From assembly GCA_948146395.1 (NCBI GenBank), contig OX411549.1:32448693-32512692 (forward strand): 64,000 nucleotides of DNA. Reading direction: 5' to 3'. The notes under the pieces are model-generated. The model saw nothing but the letters and a program-made list of their open reading frames with translations, had not been told where the DNA came from and did not search any database. Below are positions 13,201 to 25,400 of the stretch, piece by piece. This DNA comes from Fragum whitleyi (taxonomy: Eukaryota; Mollusca; Bivalvia; Cardiida; Cardiidae). The position numbers were made by a program, and so were the translations under genes. The stretch's first letter is position 1; the number at the start of each line of letters is the position of its first letter.

Positions 13201-14577
13201 TTGTGACACCACCACAGATATTTAACAGGGCAATTATAAAATATTTCTCAAAGATATTATTAAGGATGTCAATAGCTGAATTGTTTTTTAACAATTAAAT
13301 TTAAAGATGAGAACAATTCATATTAACTCTAAAATATTTTTCAGCACGGCTGTATTATAAATCAGCATTACAGAAAAAATTAGGGGGTAAAAACCCTTTA
13401 AGCTAAAAAATTATCTGTAGCTCTGACCTTGTATGCACTCTAGAGGCCACAATTTTTGTCTGATCAACCTGAAATTGGGTCAGAAGGATTGTCTTAATAA
13501 AATCTCGGACAAGTTCAAAATTGGGTCAAGTGGGGGTCAAAAACTAAATAACAGGGTCAAATCTTAGAAAAACTTTGTATGCACTTTAGAGGTCACATTT
13601 TTTGCCCAATCAACTTGAAATTTGGTCAGAATGATTGTATTGGTAAAATCTCAGACATTTTGAAATTGGGTCAATAGGGGTGAAAATCTTGGTCACAGGG
13701 TTCAATCTTAGAAAACCTTGAATGCACTTTAGAGGTCACATTTTTAGATTGATCAACCTGAAATCTATTCAGAATGATTGTCTTGATAAAATCTGGGATT
13801 AATTCAAAATTGGGTCAAGTGGGGTAAAAAACTAGGTCAAAGGGTCAAATCTTAGAAAAACCATGTATGCACACTTGCGGTCTCATTTTTTCCCAATCCA
13901 CTTGAAGTTTGGTCAGAATGATTGTATTGATAAAATCTCGGACAAGTTTGAAATTTGGGCAAGTGGGGTCAAAAACAAGGTCACAGGGTCAAATTTAGGA
14001 AAAACATTTCACATTTTTGCCCAATCAACTTAAAATTTGGTCAGAATAATTACTGTGATAAAGACTTGTACAAGATCAAAATTGGGTCAAGTGGGGTCAA
14101 AAACAAGGTCAAGAGGTCAAATCTTAGAAAAAATTGGTATGCACTCTTAAGGTCACATTTTTTGCCCAATCAACCTTAAATTTGGTCAGAATGATCCTGT
14201 TGCTTAAACACCAGACATGTTCAAAATTGGGTCATGTTGGGTCAAAAACTAGGTCACTGGGTTAAATCTTAGAAAAACGTTGTACATGCTCTGGAAGTCA
14301 GATTTTTTGCCTGAAAATTAGACAATTTTTTTTTTCAAAACCTGCTTGAAATGTTTTTTGGACAGTTAATTCAGGTGAGCGATTAAGGGCCACTATGGCT
14401 CTCTTGTTAATTGATGTGATGTCTCAGTGATCAAAGAGACTATAGGACCATCATCGTCCTCTTGTCTCACTTTGTATTACTAAATAATTGATTGCATTTG
14501 ATCTTCTCCAGGACATTTGACATTATTAAAACATTAATCAGGTGAGCGATTTAGGGCCTTCAGGGTCCTCTTGTTTG
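10214..14577 (+). mobile_element. Nested cluster of tandem-repeat (Helentron-like) elements
   Basis: Starting at 10214 is a 5' end of the type tttttagctcggctatagcc. A family-A 5' end follows at 10414 and another at 11163. Family-A 3' ends (gtgagcgatt, hairpin, cctcttgt) close at 14407, 14465 and 14577. The outer element's sequence before 11163 (gacatctgcc) continues at 14408 (aattgatgtgatgtctcag), exactly as in the uninterrupted copy at 31.25 kb. The inner interior is about 145-bp tandem repeats. Confidence 0.85.
11906..13425. mobile_element. 1520-bp DNA transposon with TIRs and 6-bp target duplication
   Basis: The ends are perfect inverted repeats of 15 bp (cagagctacagataa and ttatctgtagctctg), flanked by the direct repeat accttg at 11900-11905 and 13426-13431. 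It interrupts a tandem repeat unit reading aaaaccttgtatgcactc. No intact transposase was seen; small open frames inside are unconvincing. Related end sequences occur near 26.36, 28.05 and 33.94 kb. Confidence 0.88.
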
Positions 14578-15157
14578 ACTTAGATTTTTATCCACCATCC
14601 AGCTCTAAACATCCAAGCAAAGGCACATGTGGGTTGTGCTCTTGTTACCTTTTCAGACTGGTCCAAATTAAAAAAAAGTTGCAGACAACAATAAAAGGTG
14701 TATGTTTATTGAAAGGAAACCTTCCAATTTGGTAAAATGTATCATGGGGAAAGAAGAAATTGCTTGTCTTTTTTTCTACAATATTTTCTTAAAATACAGA
14801 GACCTGAATTTTGGGAGACAAATAGTTGTAAAGGATGATTGCCACTGTCAGGCTAAATCTGACTGAAAAGGGTACTTTAAATTTCCCTAAGATAATTGAG
14901 AGGACCCTTGTAAATGAACTGTAACTTGGCTTCATCTCAAGGATCAGGATTTCCTTTGTGGTTGAAAGATAACATTTTTTCAATGCATTTTAATTGCCTA
15001 ATCTTGATGTTGAGTCTCAAAGATATTTGAAAGTATTGTGTAATGAATTTACTTGAAATTTACTTTTATTCAGAGAAAAAAACACACAAAGAAACCCAAG
15101 TCTGCGAATGCAAGCAACTGTTCAGCATCAAGCCATGAATAAGTTTCGACAGCAGTC

Positions 15158-15480
15158 TAGCTCTTGGCTTGAATACCTGGGTTGCATTCAGCAGATAGAG
15201 GTTGTTTTTCTAATTTTAGATCGAAGTATTTTACTAATAATAACACAAACCCTAGGTTACTGGTACTCATTGGAACCGTCTCAACGAGACAATTCCAATG
15301 AGTACCCACAACCTAGAATTTCATTGACAGATAAAGATTTGAGACTGGTTTTATCCGAATTTAATCTGTTACCTCTGTTTAGGTTATTGAAGGACAAGGC
15401 AGACATTTCCAACAATTTCAATTTTGCACAGACAAGAAACAGATCAGTTTCTGCATGATCCCCACTGTTTGATCTTAAAG
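15158..15480. mobile_element. MITE with tactcattggaaccgtctc palindrome
   Basis: A central near-perfect inverted repeat (gtactcattggaaccgtc and gacaattccaatgagtac at about 15261-15306) lies in a body shared in part with 18.95-19.05, 26.2 and 28.05 kb. Confidence 0.75.
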
Positions 15481-15496
15481 TCATCACTTTGCACCT

Positions 15497-15664
15497 TTAA
15501 GGCAGTGGACCCATGATAGTTCCCCAATGTTTCGGAAGTAATCAACATTAACAGTGTTAATTGAGGTTCCTAATGATTTCATTAGGAAACCTCGGTTAAC
15601 ATTAATTGTGAAAGATCATGTGTTCCAAAATGTTGTAGAACTGTTATGTGCCCACTACCTTAAA
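15497..15664. mobile_element. GTAGTGGAC hairpin MITE
   Basis: Ends pair as ttaaggcagtggac and cccactaccttaa, and a strong central foldback is formed by cctaatgatttcattagg. This family has nine copies in the window. Confidence 0.9.
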
Positions 15665-15947
15665 TTAAATTGTCTAAATTCTTGCCAGAGCCACCACTTC
15701 TCTTAAGTGACCATTTTATTAAGCAACATTTTTCGAAAAATCCCCAATTTCAAATAAAAATTATCTTAATAATAGGAATTGAAGTCTAAAATCATTGTCA
15801 GTCAGGGGCCAGTTTCATAAAAACATTTAATACATATTTTGTCTTAATACTTTTGAAACAGTAACAGATTGGTGATATTTCATTTTCGTCCTAAATATGT
15901 GGTAAGTCATCAGTAAGACAAAAATGTGTCTTAAATGAAACAGGTAG

Positions 15948-17153
15948 TTTTTAGCTCCACTGGCTGAAAGCCACTGGGGCTATTGTCATGGCGTTGTGTT
16001 CGTCGTGCGTCCGTCCGTCCGTGCATCTGTGCGTCCGGTCGTAAACTTTTTCTTTAAAAATCTTCTCCACAAAAACTACTGGATGGATTTCAAACAAACT
16101 TCACAGGAATGATCCTTGGGTGACCCTCTTTCAAAGTTGTTCAAGAAATTTTGATCCAATGAAAAACATGGATTTAATGGGCGTGGCTAATTTCCAAATA
16201 TGATAAAAAGTGACTTTTCTCAGGTTCTAATTGATGGATACTAATTAAATTTCACATGAATGATCCTTGGGTGACCCTTTATCAGTCTACAAAAAATTAT
16301 TGTGATCAGATGAAAAATATGTATTTTATGGGCGGAGGTCATTTCTCTATATGTAATAAAGTGGAAACTTTGAAAATCATTTTCTCAGAAACTAACTGAT
16401 GGATATCAACCAAATTTTACATGAATGATCCTTGTGTGACCCTTTATCAGTCTACAAAAAATAATTGTGATCAGATGAAAAATATGTATTTTATGGGCAG
16501 AGGTCATTTCTCTATATGTTATATAGTGGAAACTTTGAAAATCATTTTCTCAGAAACTTACTGATAGATATCAACCGAATTTTACATGAATGATTCTTTG
16601 GTGACCCTTTATCAGTCTACAAAAAATTATTGTGATCAGATGAAAAATATGTATTTTATAGGTGGAGGTCATTTCTCTATATGTTATATAGTGGAAACTT
16701 TGAAAATCATTTTCTCAGAAACTAACTGATAGATATCAACCAAAATTTACATGAATGATCCTTGTGTGACCCTTTATTAGTCTACAAAACATTATTGTGC
16801 TCGGATAAAAAATATGTATTTTATGGTCGGAGGTCATTTCTCTATATGTTATAAAGTAGAAACTTTGAAAATCTTTTTCTCAGAATGTGATTGATGGATA
16901 TCAATCAAACTTCATTAGTATGATCCTTGGGTGATCCATTATCATGCAGCCAAAAATTATTGGCATTGGATGAAAAATATGTCTTTTATGGGCAGAGGTC
17001 ATTTCTCTATATGTTATAATGGTGGAAACTTTGAAAATCTTTTCAACATCAGTAGAACCCAAAATATCTAAAAAATCTAGTCAAAACTTAGATTTGCTAT
17101 TACAAGAACTTCAAGCCTGTGGAGCGACTCAAGCCATTCATGGCTTTCTAGTT
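15948..17153 (+). mobile_element. Tandem-repeat element, family B (Helentron-like)
   Basis: The 5' end is tttttagctccactggctg-like, and the 3' end cctgtggagcgact is followed by the hairpin aagccattcatggctt and tctagtt. The interior has a 165-bp period: aggtcatttc occurs at 16336, 16501, 16666, 16831 and 16996. Confidence 0.88.
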
Positions 17154-17193
17154 GTGAAGTGCTATGTTCTGGGTTAAAGAAATTATAAGCTTG

Positions 17194-17450
17194 TGTGTGA
17201 CATTTCCAACAATTTCGTAGGTCATTGATGGACATACACTATGTACGCAGATATAAGACAACCACGCAATGCACTCAAAATACTAACTGTTGGCCTGAAG
17301 AGGTTAAGATCTTATTTACCTTCAGAGAGCATGGCTAAGACTCAGGTCAGACTGTGCGGCTGCACAGGCTGGCCAGAGGCTCTGCTTTGCACTGATGTGA
17401 AATTGTTGGCAATGTCCCGCACAGGCTCATATGATATTGCTTGTAATAGA
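17194..17450. mobile_element. TIR MITE, GAGCCTGTG family
   Basis: The left end is tgtgtgacatttccaacaat and the right end gaaattgttggcaatgtccc then gcacaggctcat, with an internal gactgtgc palindrome. Related copies lie at 20.17, 25.34, 27.27, 33.39, 55.59, 56.08 and 57.89 kb. Confidence 0.82.
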
Positions 17451-17784
17451 TAATCTTGTTCACTTCCCACAATGTTTCACTTGAAGATTCAGGATTGAAA
17501 TTATGTGGGACAAATCTTTTTCAGCAATTTTCTGCAATACAAATTCACTGTATAAAATGAGAAATTTCGCCAATGTCTTTCTGTCAAATTTGTCACATTA
17601 AATATAATATATTTCTCATGCAATAATACACCCAAACTACAGCACATTACATAATTTGACGTGACAATTTTATGGGAATATGAAATTAAAACGCAATTCA
17701 GTGACATTTATCAAATTAACCCCAAACAGAAAGTTTCAGTGTTTAACAGACGATAGGCAAATTTGCATTCAAAAGCCTAGTGTG

Positions 17785-18080
17785 ATATTTCCTCTAATAA
17801 TAGCGCCCTTTCTAATGGTAGCACACATCTACATCTTTTACTAAGAAACACCACTTCAAATGCTTAAATTTTAGGAACTATTTGAGACTTCTTCTCTAAT
17901 TTGAGATGAATTTCCTCTAAACAATCATGAGGAAATTCACCTCACAGTAAAGGAAGAATGGCCTTAAAGACATCAATTTAATGACTTTTTAAATCAGAAA
18001 ACACATTCTAAATAAAAGCTCCAGGACCATGTTATGTATAGCTTCTACCTGGGAGCTAATTTATTAGGAGAAATACTGTA
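17785..18080. mobile_element. Palindromic MITE, AAACAATCAT family
   Basis: It contains aacaccacttcaaatgc, ttgagacttcttctctaat and ctctaaacaatcatgagg, and ends gagctaatttattaggag. Part of the central palindrome is missing. Confidence 0.8.
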
Positions 18081-18186
18081 TCTTTGTCCCTTCTCCTTCT
18101 GTTCATGCTATATTTATGCAGTACACACAATAGTTTGGCAGACTCTAAAGGTGTTCAGACATGCAGTCTAGTCTTAGCCAATACTG

Positions 18187-18283
18187 TGGGTGCCATCATG
18201 ATAGCGCAGTTGGTAGCACGTGAGACTGTCAATCTGGAGGTCCCGGGTTCCATCCTTGACGGCGGCACTCATCCTTTCCGACT
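18187..18283 (+). mobile_element. Truncated tRNA-derived SINE
   Basis: Only the tRNA-like head (box A gcgcagttggtagc, box B ggtcccgggttccatcc) and the first bases of the body are present. Confidence 0.85.
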
Positions 18284-18289
18284 TTATAT

Positions 18290-20160
18290 AAGTATAAGTC
18301 AAAAGCTTTCTTAAATTTGCATTTGCATGAAATTAAAATGAATAAGCATAACATAACCCTTATCATGTTGAACCCGAAACATTCCTGTATAGAAATGTGG
18401 TATACACAAAGATCAGACTACACATATGTACAGACTGATTTAATCTACATCACCTGTCTATCCCTGCTCAAGGCAGACTTGTTTACAAAATTGAATATCA
18501 AAAGAAAGATTGCACGATAGTCTTGGATTCTAGTGCTTTCATTACCTGGATTTTACTGCATTTTTTTTTCAGCATGACAAGGATTAGCTAAAACAAATGG
18601 GGAAAAAAAAAATAAGATCTGGATGTGTGCCTATAATTTAATCTGTCAAGTTTTTCAAGCTTATTAATAAAGCTTAGATTAACTTAAAAGCCATTAAGAT
18701 TTAAAATTCGCCCTCTAATATCTTCATCAGATGCAAGAAAAAGACCTGGACGGACATGTGGCAGCAATTAGCATAGTAAACAAGCGCTTTCATAATGTTC
18801 CCCACAAGTTAAATATAACTCGCATCAGTTTTTGCTCTTCAGACAGACATGTTTTGCATAATTATGACGTAAAGTTTAACTGACTGCCAATTTGTAACTG
18901 GTTTATGCTTCTATTTCAAATGTTAACCCATTACCTGAAGACAAAATCAGAGCCACAGGTAGGGTGGGTATTTTGGGTTTTAGATCAAAGTATTTTAATG
19001 ATATTAGTACAAAGCCTATGTTGCTATTACTCAATGGAATTGTCTAGGGGTATTTTGACTGTCTTTACCCTCTTTCATCTGTTCCTGAAAATGTTTGGCT
19101 AGAATAAGTTGTAGTCTCACAGCAATTTCAATATCATAAATTTTGAAGGGGGAGGGGAGGGGAAGTTTTTTTTTTTGTTTATTTTGGTCAGTCACAAAAT
19201 CAAAACTTGTCATTGCCTGTTGTTTTTAGCATTTTTTGTTCAATTATTCTCAGATTTGGCATAATAGTAATTTTTTATTTATACTCATCTGCAAGTACCA
19301 AGGTCAAGCTCCTTTATCAAGGTTAAGATTAAACTTAACAAAATTTGCCAAAAACTCTTCCATCTTCAAATCATCTCAAGCCTATTAAAAAAAAACAATT
19401 ATTTTCTAGAAATTATATTTAAGATAATGACAGATCTAATTAAGTGAATCTGCAGATTTCAAGGTCATAAGGTCATCAGTCAAGGTCAAACTTAGCAAAA
19501 TTTAACCAAATTACTTAAGCTTTTCAAATAACTTAAAGCCTTTAGAAGATACAATTCTTATATTTGGAGAGATCAAATTAGAACTGATTGATAAGCATTT
19601 GCAGATACCATAGAAGGTCAAGGCCATCTGTAAAAGTCAAGGTCAGCTACAATGGCTTGAACAATGGCTTAACTTATGGAAATGCTTTTCAGGGGCATTT
19701 GTGATTCATAATTACCTTGTTTTCCACAATTAATCACATTTAACTAATAAGTACATTATCTTTACAAAACTATTGGTAGACTTAAAGAAAATATACTAGT
19801 TTTTGACCATCAGACAACTTTGACAACTTTGATCACTATGAAACTTGTACAAAATCGTAAGATAATTGTAAAAAAAGTATCCCAACAAGATGCCAAAATT
19901 CCAAACATCTATTTTTCCTGTAAACCCAAGTAAAACACAGGTGAAAATCCCATTATCTTTCCCTAGTAACATATATATATAATTGTCTATAGTTGATGCG
20001 AAATATATATTCAGTGGATAACCTAAACATAGTAACTGCAGCTTGATGGTTGGTTGACCAGCCCCGCATTCAGGAAGAAAACATTTGCCAAACAGTTTTC
20101 AAAATATTACCTACAAATTACTGGTGCACTTGCATACAAAGCAGGGTGTCATTTTCTAAA
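18290..20160. other. Non-coding stretch with degenerate repeats
   Basis: No exon was recognised. Around 19210-19710 is a decayed copy of an AAGGTCA-rich element family (see 20.34 and 30.11 kb). Confidence 0.45.
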
Positions 20161-20329
20161 GTTTACAAATAAGCCAGTGCATGACATTTCCAACAATTTT
20201 ACATGTGTGAAAGTTACATTTAAGCAGCCTAGACTGAAGCAAAATGCAATAATGATATATGCTGACTGTCAGAAGAGGGATTTAGAACTTATCTGACTAT
20301 ATAGTGCACAGTGAAGACTCTGGTCAGAC

Positions 20330-20581
20330 TGTGCAGAAGCTTTGTCTGTCCGTCCGTCTATCCGAAAACTTAACCAAACTTAACCTTTGCCAATGTCTTC
20401 AAGCCTATTCAAGATACAAGGCTCATATTTGGCACGATGATAAATCTCAATGATCTGCATCTGCTGATACCAAAGTCAAAGGTCATGTGACAAGGTCAAG
20501 GTCATCTGTCAAGGTCAAACTTTGAAAAAAAAAAAAAATGCTGTGACGGGGGCATTAGTGTTTCACAAACCCATCTTGTTT
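20330..20581 (+). mobile_element. Family E tandem-repeat-type element, 5' truncated
   Basis: It shares aaacttaacc, caaggtcaaggtcatctgtc and the end gggggcattagtgtttcac ... catcttgttt with 30107-30442. Confidence 0.8.
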
Positions 20582-20765
20582 ACAATTGTTTAAGTTTACA
20601 TTTCTTGAATATTTTATCAAATCTCAATCCAATTCGATGTGATGTTGGAAAGGCATTTGGAAAGGCATTCAAGTAAAAGCCTAAAAAGATTGAAATTATT
20701 TGTTAATTCATAGCATTTTGCTAGATAAAAAAAACTTTTTTAAAAAACATTTTAGATATTGATTT

Positions 20766-21015
20766 TGTGACCTGTTGCAAAAGGGGACCATCTGGGAACT
20801 CCAAAAAATGAATTATTTGAAAAAGAGAATACAGGAGAGGTCTATGGAAGTTCTCATATCTTAAATTCTTATATAGGAAGGACAGATTGATCACTCAAGG
20901 TTCAGGAATAAGCCAAGTGCAAAAAGTTTAGACCCTAGTTAGTCTGCACCTTAAGCACAATCTGACAAGGATCATCACTTAACCAACTGCCCAGATGGAC
21001 TCTTTTCACTTGACA
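20766..21015. mobile_element. GGGACCATCTGGG MITE
   Basis: Its ends are tgtgacctgttgcaaaaggg and cccagatggactcttttcac; the middle has gtgcaaaaagtttagaccc. Copies occur at 24.23, 43.19 and 63.37 kb. Confidence 0.85.
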
Positions 21016-21260
21016 ATTCACATATTCATGTTTATAATACATGACTATAAACATAAATAATTTGTAGGCAGGCTAATGGTAATAAATTACGATGATTATA
21101 TGACAAGGTCATGCCAACAGTGCAAAATTGTAGGAGCCTGACATTATCATCTTTATAGACAGTCAAAACCAACCTCATTACAAACATTTATAAACAGAAG
21201 TTATACCAAGTATTGCAGGTCACCCTGTGGCTAAATTGTCTGATCAGTGCAAAACTATTG

Positions 21261-21424
21261 TAAGGTAGTGGACCCTTAATAGTTCGGTAACGTTTCCGGA
21301 GTAATGAACTTTAACAATGTTAACCAAGGTTATCTTAGGAATTTCATTAGGAAACCTCTGTCAGCATTGTGAAAGATCATTAATTCCAAAATGTTGTGGA
21401 ACTATTACATTTCCACTACCTGAA
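21261..21424. mobile_element. GTAGTGGAC hairpin MITE
   Basis: Ends are taaggtagtggac and ccactacctgaa; the centre has aggaatttcattaggaaacc. Confidence 0.9.
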
Positions 21425-21709
21425 GCTTAAAGTGATTTTGTTATATAAAAAATATGATATTTAGAAAGGCTCACTGGGGTGAAGTTTTAAGTTTTAATGC
21501 AGAGAAATAAGGAGGAGAAATATCATCTCTTTCCAATCTTATCAACCTATCAAGTACAAGGGTCTGGATCTGGGGTGATAAAACTGTTCTTGGTTCTTAA
21601 AGGCCCTTATCCTTCTGAATTTAAATTTTATTTCCTACAAATTGCAAAATTACAAGACATTTCAAACCCCTCTGGCTCAAGTCTTTTCCATTATTAGTCA
21701 GTTGAAAGC

Positions 21710-21790
21710 AGGCAGTATAGGCTAAGATCAGACTGCACAGGTGACTGCACACCTGTGCAGTCTGATCATAGTCTATACTGTATGCTAAAG
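21710..21790. mobile_element. Small hairpin MITE, GATCAGACTGCACA family
   Basis: A near-perfect palindrome: gatcagactgcacaggtg faces cacctgtgcagtctgatc. Diverged copies lie near 3.65, 26.46, 44.3 and 59.47 kb. Confidence 0.85.
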
Positions 21791-22335
21791 AATTGTGTTC
21801 TTTACAAATTCTATGTGAACAGCATGAGAAGGTCTAAAACTTTATCATTTGGTGTTTAACCTGTTCTAGGAAAAAACATTAAAGCTTGAGTTATCATTCT
21901 AAGCCAATAGGTGGGATAAATTTATCCTTCTAATGACATTCATTGTATATATCTGCTGTACACAAAGCATTGGTGTGTGGTATAGACTAAGATCAGCCTG
22001 CACAGGTGTGTATTCTTATATCTGAGAAGATTAATCCAGCTCAATGTCATAGGTGTAAAAAATCAGAGCTTAGCCTAAACTGTTGAAAAAGACTCCTGAA
22101 CATATTCAAAATGTAGTCAATTTTGAGTGAAAAGTTGTAGGTTGATCACTTTTACAGGTGTAGCTCTCAAACAAATGGGCAGAGCTTACTAAGCACATTT
22201 TGGAACAGGTTGGGCTGTCAATCCAAGGGGCATGAGTTTAAACCCTGGCTTGCTCAACTTTCTGGGACACTGTTAGTTTTGATACCTGTAGTAAATTATT
22301 AACTTTACTACTAAACTGAATATTTGTCTTTTAAG

Positions 22336-22490
22336 GACTCCAGGGTCTAAAACCAGAGCTGAATTTCTACACATTGACGGACCAGGTGATCAACCACACA
22401 CTAGTATTACAGAAAGGTTACACATTGAAGATAGTTTGTTCAGGCCAGAGTCCTGTGGAGTGGATAGTCAAACAGGGAAATGAAGTCTCT
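22336..22490 (+). CDS. VEGFR: Exon 1 (visible): Ig1 first half, module 1
   Basis: This exon encodes residues 1-51. It reads open from a phase-1 acceptor (ttaag) to the donor ctct|gtaagtt and ends in phase 0. It carries the first Ig cysteine (IVCSG) and the core Trp (VEWIVKQG). It has the same length (155 bp) and phase as exons 7 and 10. The acceptor is weak; an AG eight bases downstream would also stay in frame only if the previous exon ended in phase 0. Confidence 0.88.
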
Positions 22491-25400
22491 GTAAGTTACC
22501 ATTACTTTTCTAATTCCAGCTACTTAAGTATAGAAAGAATAAGATAATCTTCAACATTTCTATCCATCTGTCCATCCAGGCCTTTTGGTATTACATCCAT
22601 CTCTCTGTAGAGCTTTAAATTTTTATTCAATCTCTAACTCAAGAATCAATTGATTCAGTATCAGGGACATGGCAATAGTCAAAGGTCAAGGTCACATTAA
22701 TGAGGTTGGTCCAAAAAACATTTGAAGACTCTAATCCAAGAACCTATTGGCCTTGATTAAAGAAGCTTTATACAATTGACCATGACATAAGGAAGTGCCT
22801 TATTGAATTTGTGTTATGTCTGGTCAAAGTTACAAAATATGGAAATAGTTAAAAAGAATTGTCTCCATACAATAACCCAAGAATCAATTGACTAAGAATG
22901 ATGAAACTTCATACCATTTTTGTCCAATAAAATTTAAGGATAGGATCGCAATTGAACTTTAATTCTGCAATTAACATAGTGTTGTTGGTAATCATTAGAA
23001 ATGTCTTATAAGATTGATTCCTTGTTGCACAATTTAAAAAAACTTTCTTCACTTAATTCATGCTCTCTAAATTTCATTATCAAAATGCTCAAAGGTAATT
23101 AATTACAGACACTTATGACCCATAAGCATGGGGATGCAAATTTATAAGTTAAATTGACTTTATGTATGAAACGTTTCAGGGCCCAGAATTTGACCAAAGT
23201 CTACTACCAGATATAAAGCTGTCACCAGATGAAAGTGGACAAAGTGTCTACGGAACCAATCTTCAAGTAGAAAACATACAATATGACTATACGGGCCTGT
23301 ATACATGTAGATTGAAGGACCTGCCGGGACAGAACACATCTGTTTATGTTTTTGCTGAAGGTAGGTTGATTAGAGCTCAGCCATCTCCAGTTAGAGCAAC
23401 CTTCCATAGCACATTATCAGTCCTCTGTCATCTGTCCAATTTCTTTAGATATCTGCTCTTCCTAAGCCAATCAAACTGATGTTTCTTGGGTGAAACTGTA
23501 CTAAAGCTGTGAATTTTTTTCAATTCCATTCAAAACTCCATGCACAGAAAGGCTGATAATTTGAAAAAAATTCTATTTGATGGGCTACTTCAATTATATA
23601 AAAAAAGACAAAGATTCTTAATTTTGTCGGTTTAAACTTGTTTAACTATAACACGTTTTAATTTAGACTTGTCTAAAATTACACAATCTCTATATGAGTT
23701 AATTCTTTTAATATTGAAATATGCACTACCAATTATGCAGGTCCTTCTTAAAATGTCATTTATTCATAATATTCCCCAGTTGGTAAGCAAAATATCACAA
23801 CTTTAGCTTTTTTCAAGCAGTAGTTATGATATTTGCTTGTCCAGTGACCAATTGATACTTTCAATTTTTATAACCAACATGAAATCCTTGTAAACCAATC
23901 GTTGCTGAAAATCCAGGTATAGGACATTTTGACCTCTCCTCCCCATCCGGGAATGCATGCATGATGTACTTTTAAGATAAACAGCATATAGCTTACTATC
24001 AGATCACTAATCATTCTTCTATTTCTTTATTACATTGGGGGAGAAAGAACTGAAAAAAGTTATTCAATTTGGCTTCGGTTTCACATGAAAGAGTTTATTC
24101 ACAAATGGCCCTCTACTCAAATTTCTCAAATCTACAGGGATCTATTTTTGATTTAAAAAGCATTTAAAAAAAGATTGATCTCTGCACAATGACTAGCATG
24201 TTCAATTGATTGAATAAATTCATTTGTGACTGTTACACAAAAAAGGACCATCTTTGGAACTCCGTAAAAAACTGTCAATCTTGCTCAAGTGACCACATCT
24301 ATTTAAAGACCATTTCTATTAAGCGACCGTTTTCAAATCCCCTTCTTTCAATCGAAATATCTTAAAAAGAATCTATTGTTGGTGTAAAAGATATTTAAAA
24401 TGAATCCTGTGTTGATAATACTCATTTAAATAGTCTCAATGAATTGATTCTTTTGAGTTTTAACAACATAGGGTTATAGAAAAATTAAAAGAAACATATA
24501 CAAATTCAATAAATATAATGTTCCTAATTTGTAAAAAAAATCATGTAATAAGCAACCATTCTCTTTAATGACCACTTTTTGGTGGTCCCAAAAGTGGTCT
24601 CTGAATACATGTGCTACTATGTATATTTGAAAAAGAGATTAGTTTTAGTACAGATCACATTTCAAAAACTCTTTCACAGGAATGACATTTATCATTCTAG
24701 ATTTAGAAAATTAGTAAAGTGTGAAAAGTTATGACCCTAGTCACACTGTGCAATACTTCATGCACTACCCAGATGGTCCCCTTTTGCGTGACGTTTAAAA
24801 AAAATCCCACATAAATCAATATTCTCCATCCATTCTCTGTATATGGTTACCTTTAGAAACTATTGAACTGATCCATATTGAATAAAGTTGCAGACAACAA
24901 TTCAAAAGTGTTTCAAATTTAGAGATAAGTGCTATGTAGCCCAAAACATTGAGAAAAAAGAAGAAAATGCTTGTTATCTTTAAAGGTTGGAATATACTGG
25001 TATATATAGAGGAAAAGTTTGCTATGTGGTAAAATGGTTGGCATTACTCCAGTCTTATACAATGTTTTTACATTTTTCAATCACCATGCTGAAAATAATT
25101 TTAATGCTTTCACCATGTAGAATTAGAGCTACCCTGAGGATATCATTTCAGAGTTTATAAGCTTAACTGGCGGTTGGAACACCTAACAATTGATTCCTGG
25201 TATTTCTCTCACCAGTATTACCATCACATCCTTTCCTATCCTCCAGCTACTATCTCCCATAGGTCTGCAATTATCAACCCATTGGTGAGAGACAAATAGT
25301 CAGAAAGAATGAGTGCCGCCGTGGGGGATCAAACAGAGCCTGTGAGTGACAATTTCAACAATTTCAAATGTACATCAAGCAAAGACTCTGGACAGACTGT

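Noticed and set aside
18084..18190. Hydrophobic open frame resembling a signal peptide (LLLLFMLYLC)
   Set aside because: It has no ATG at its hydrophobic start, its downstream part runs into a SINE head, the only nearby GT is a poor donor, and the flank before it is a MITE end. It cannot be supported as the missing leader exon.
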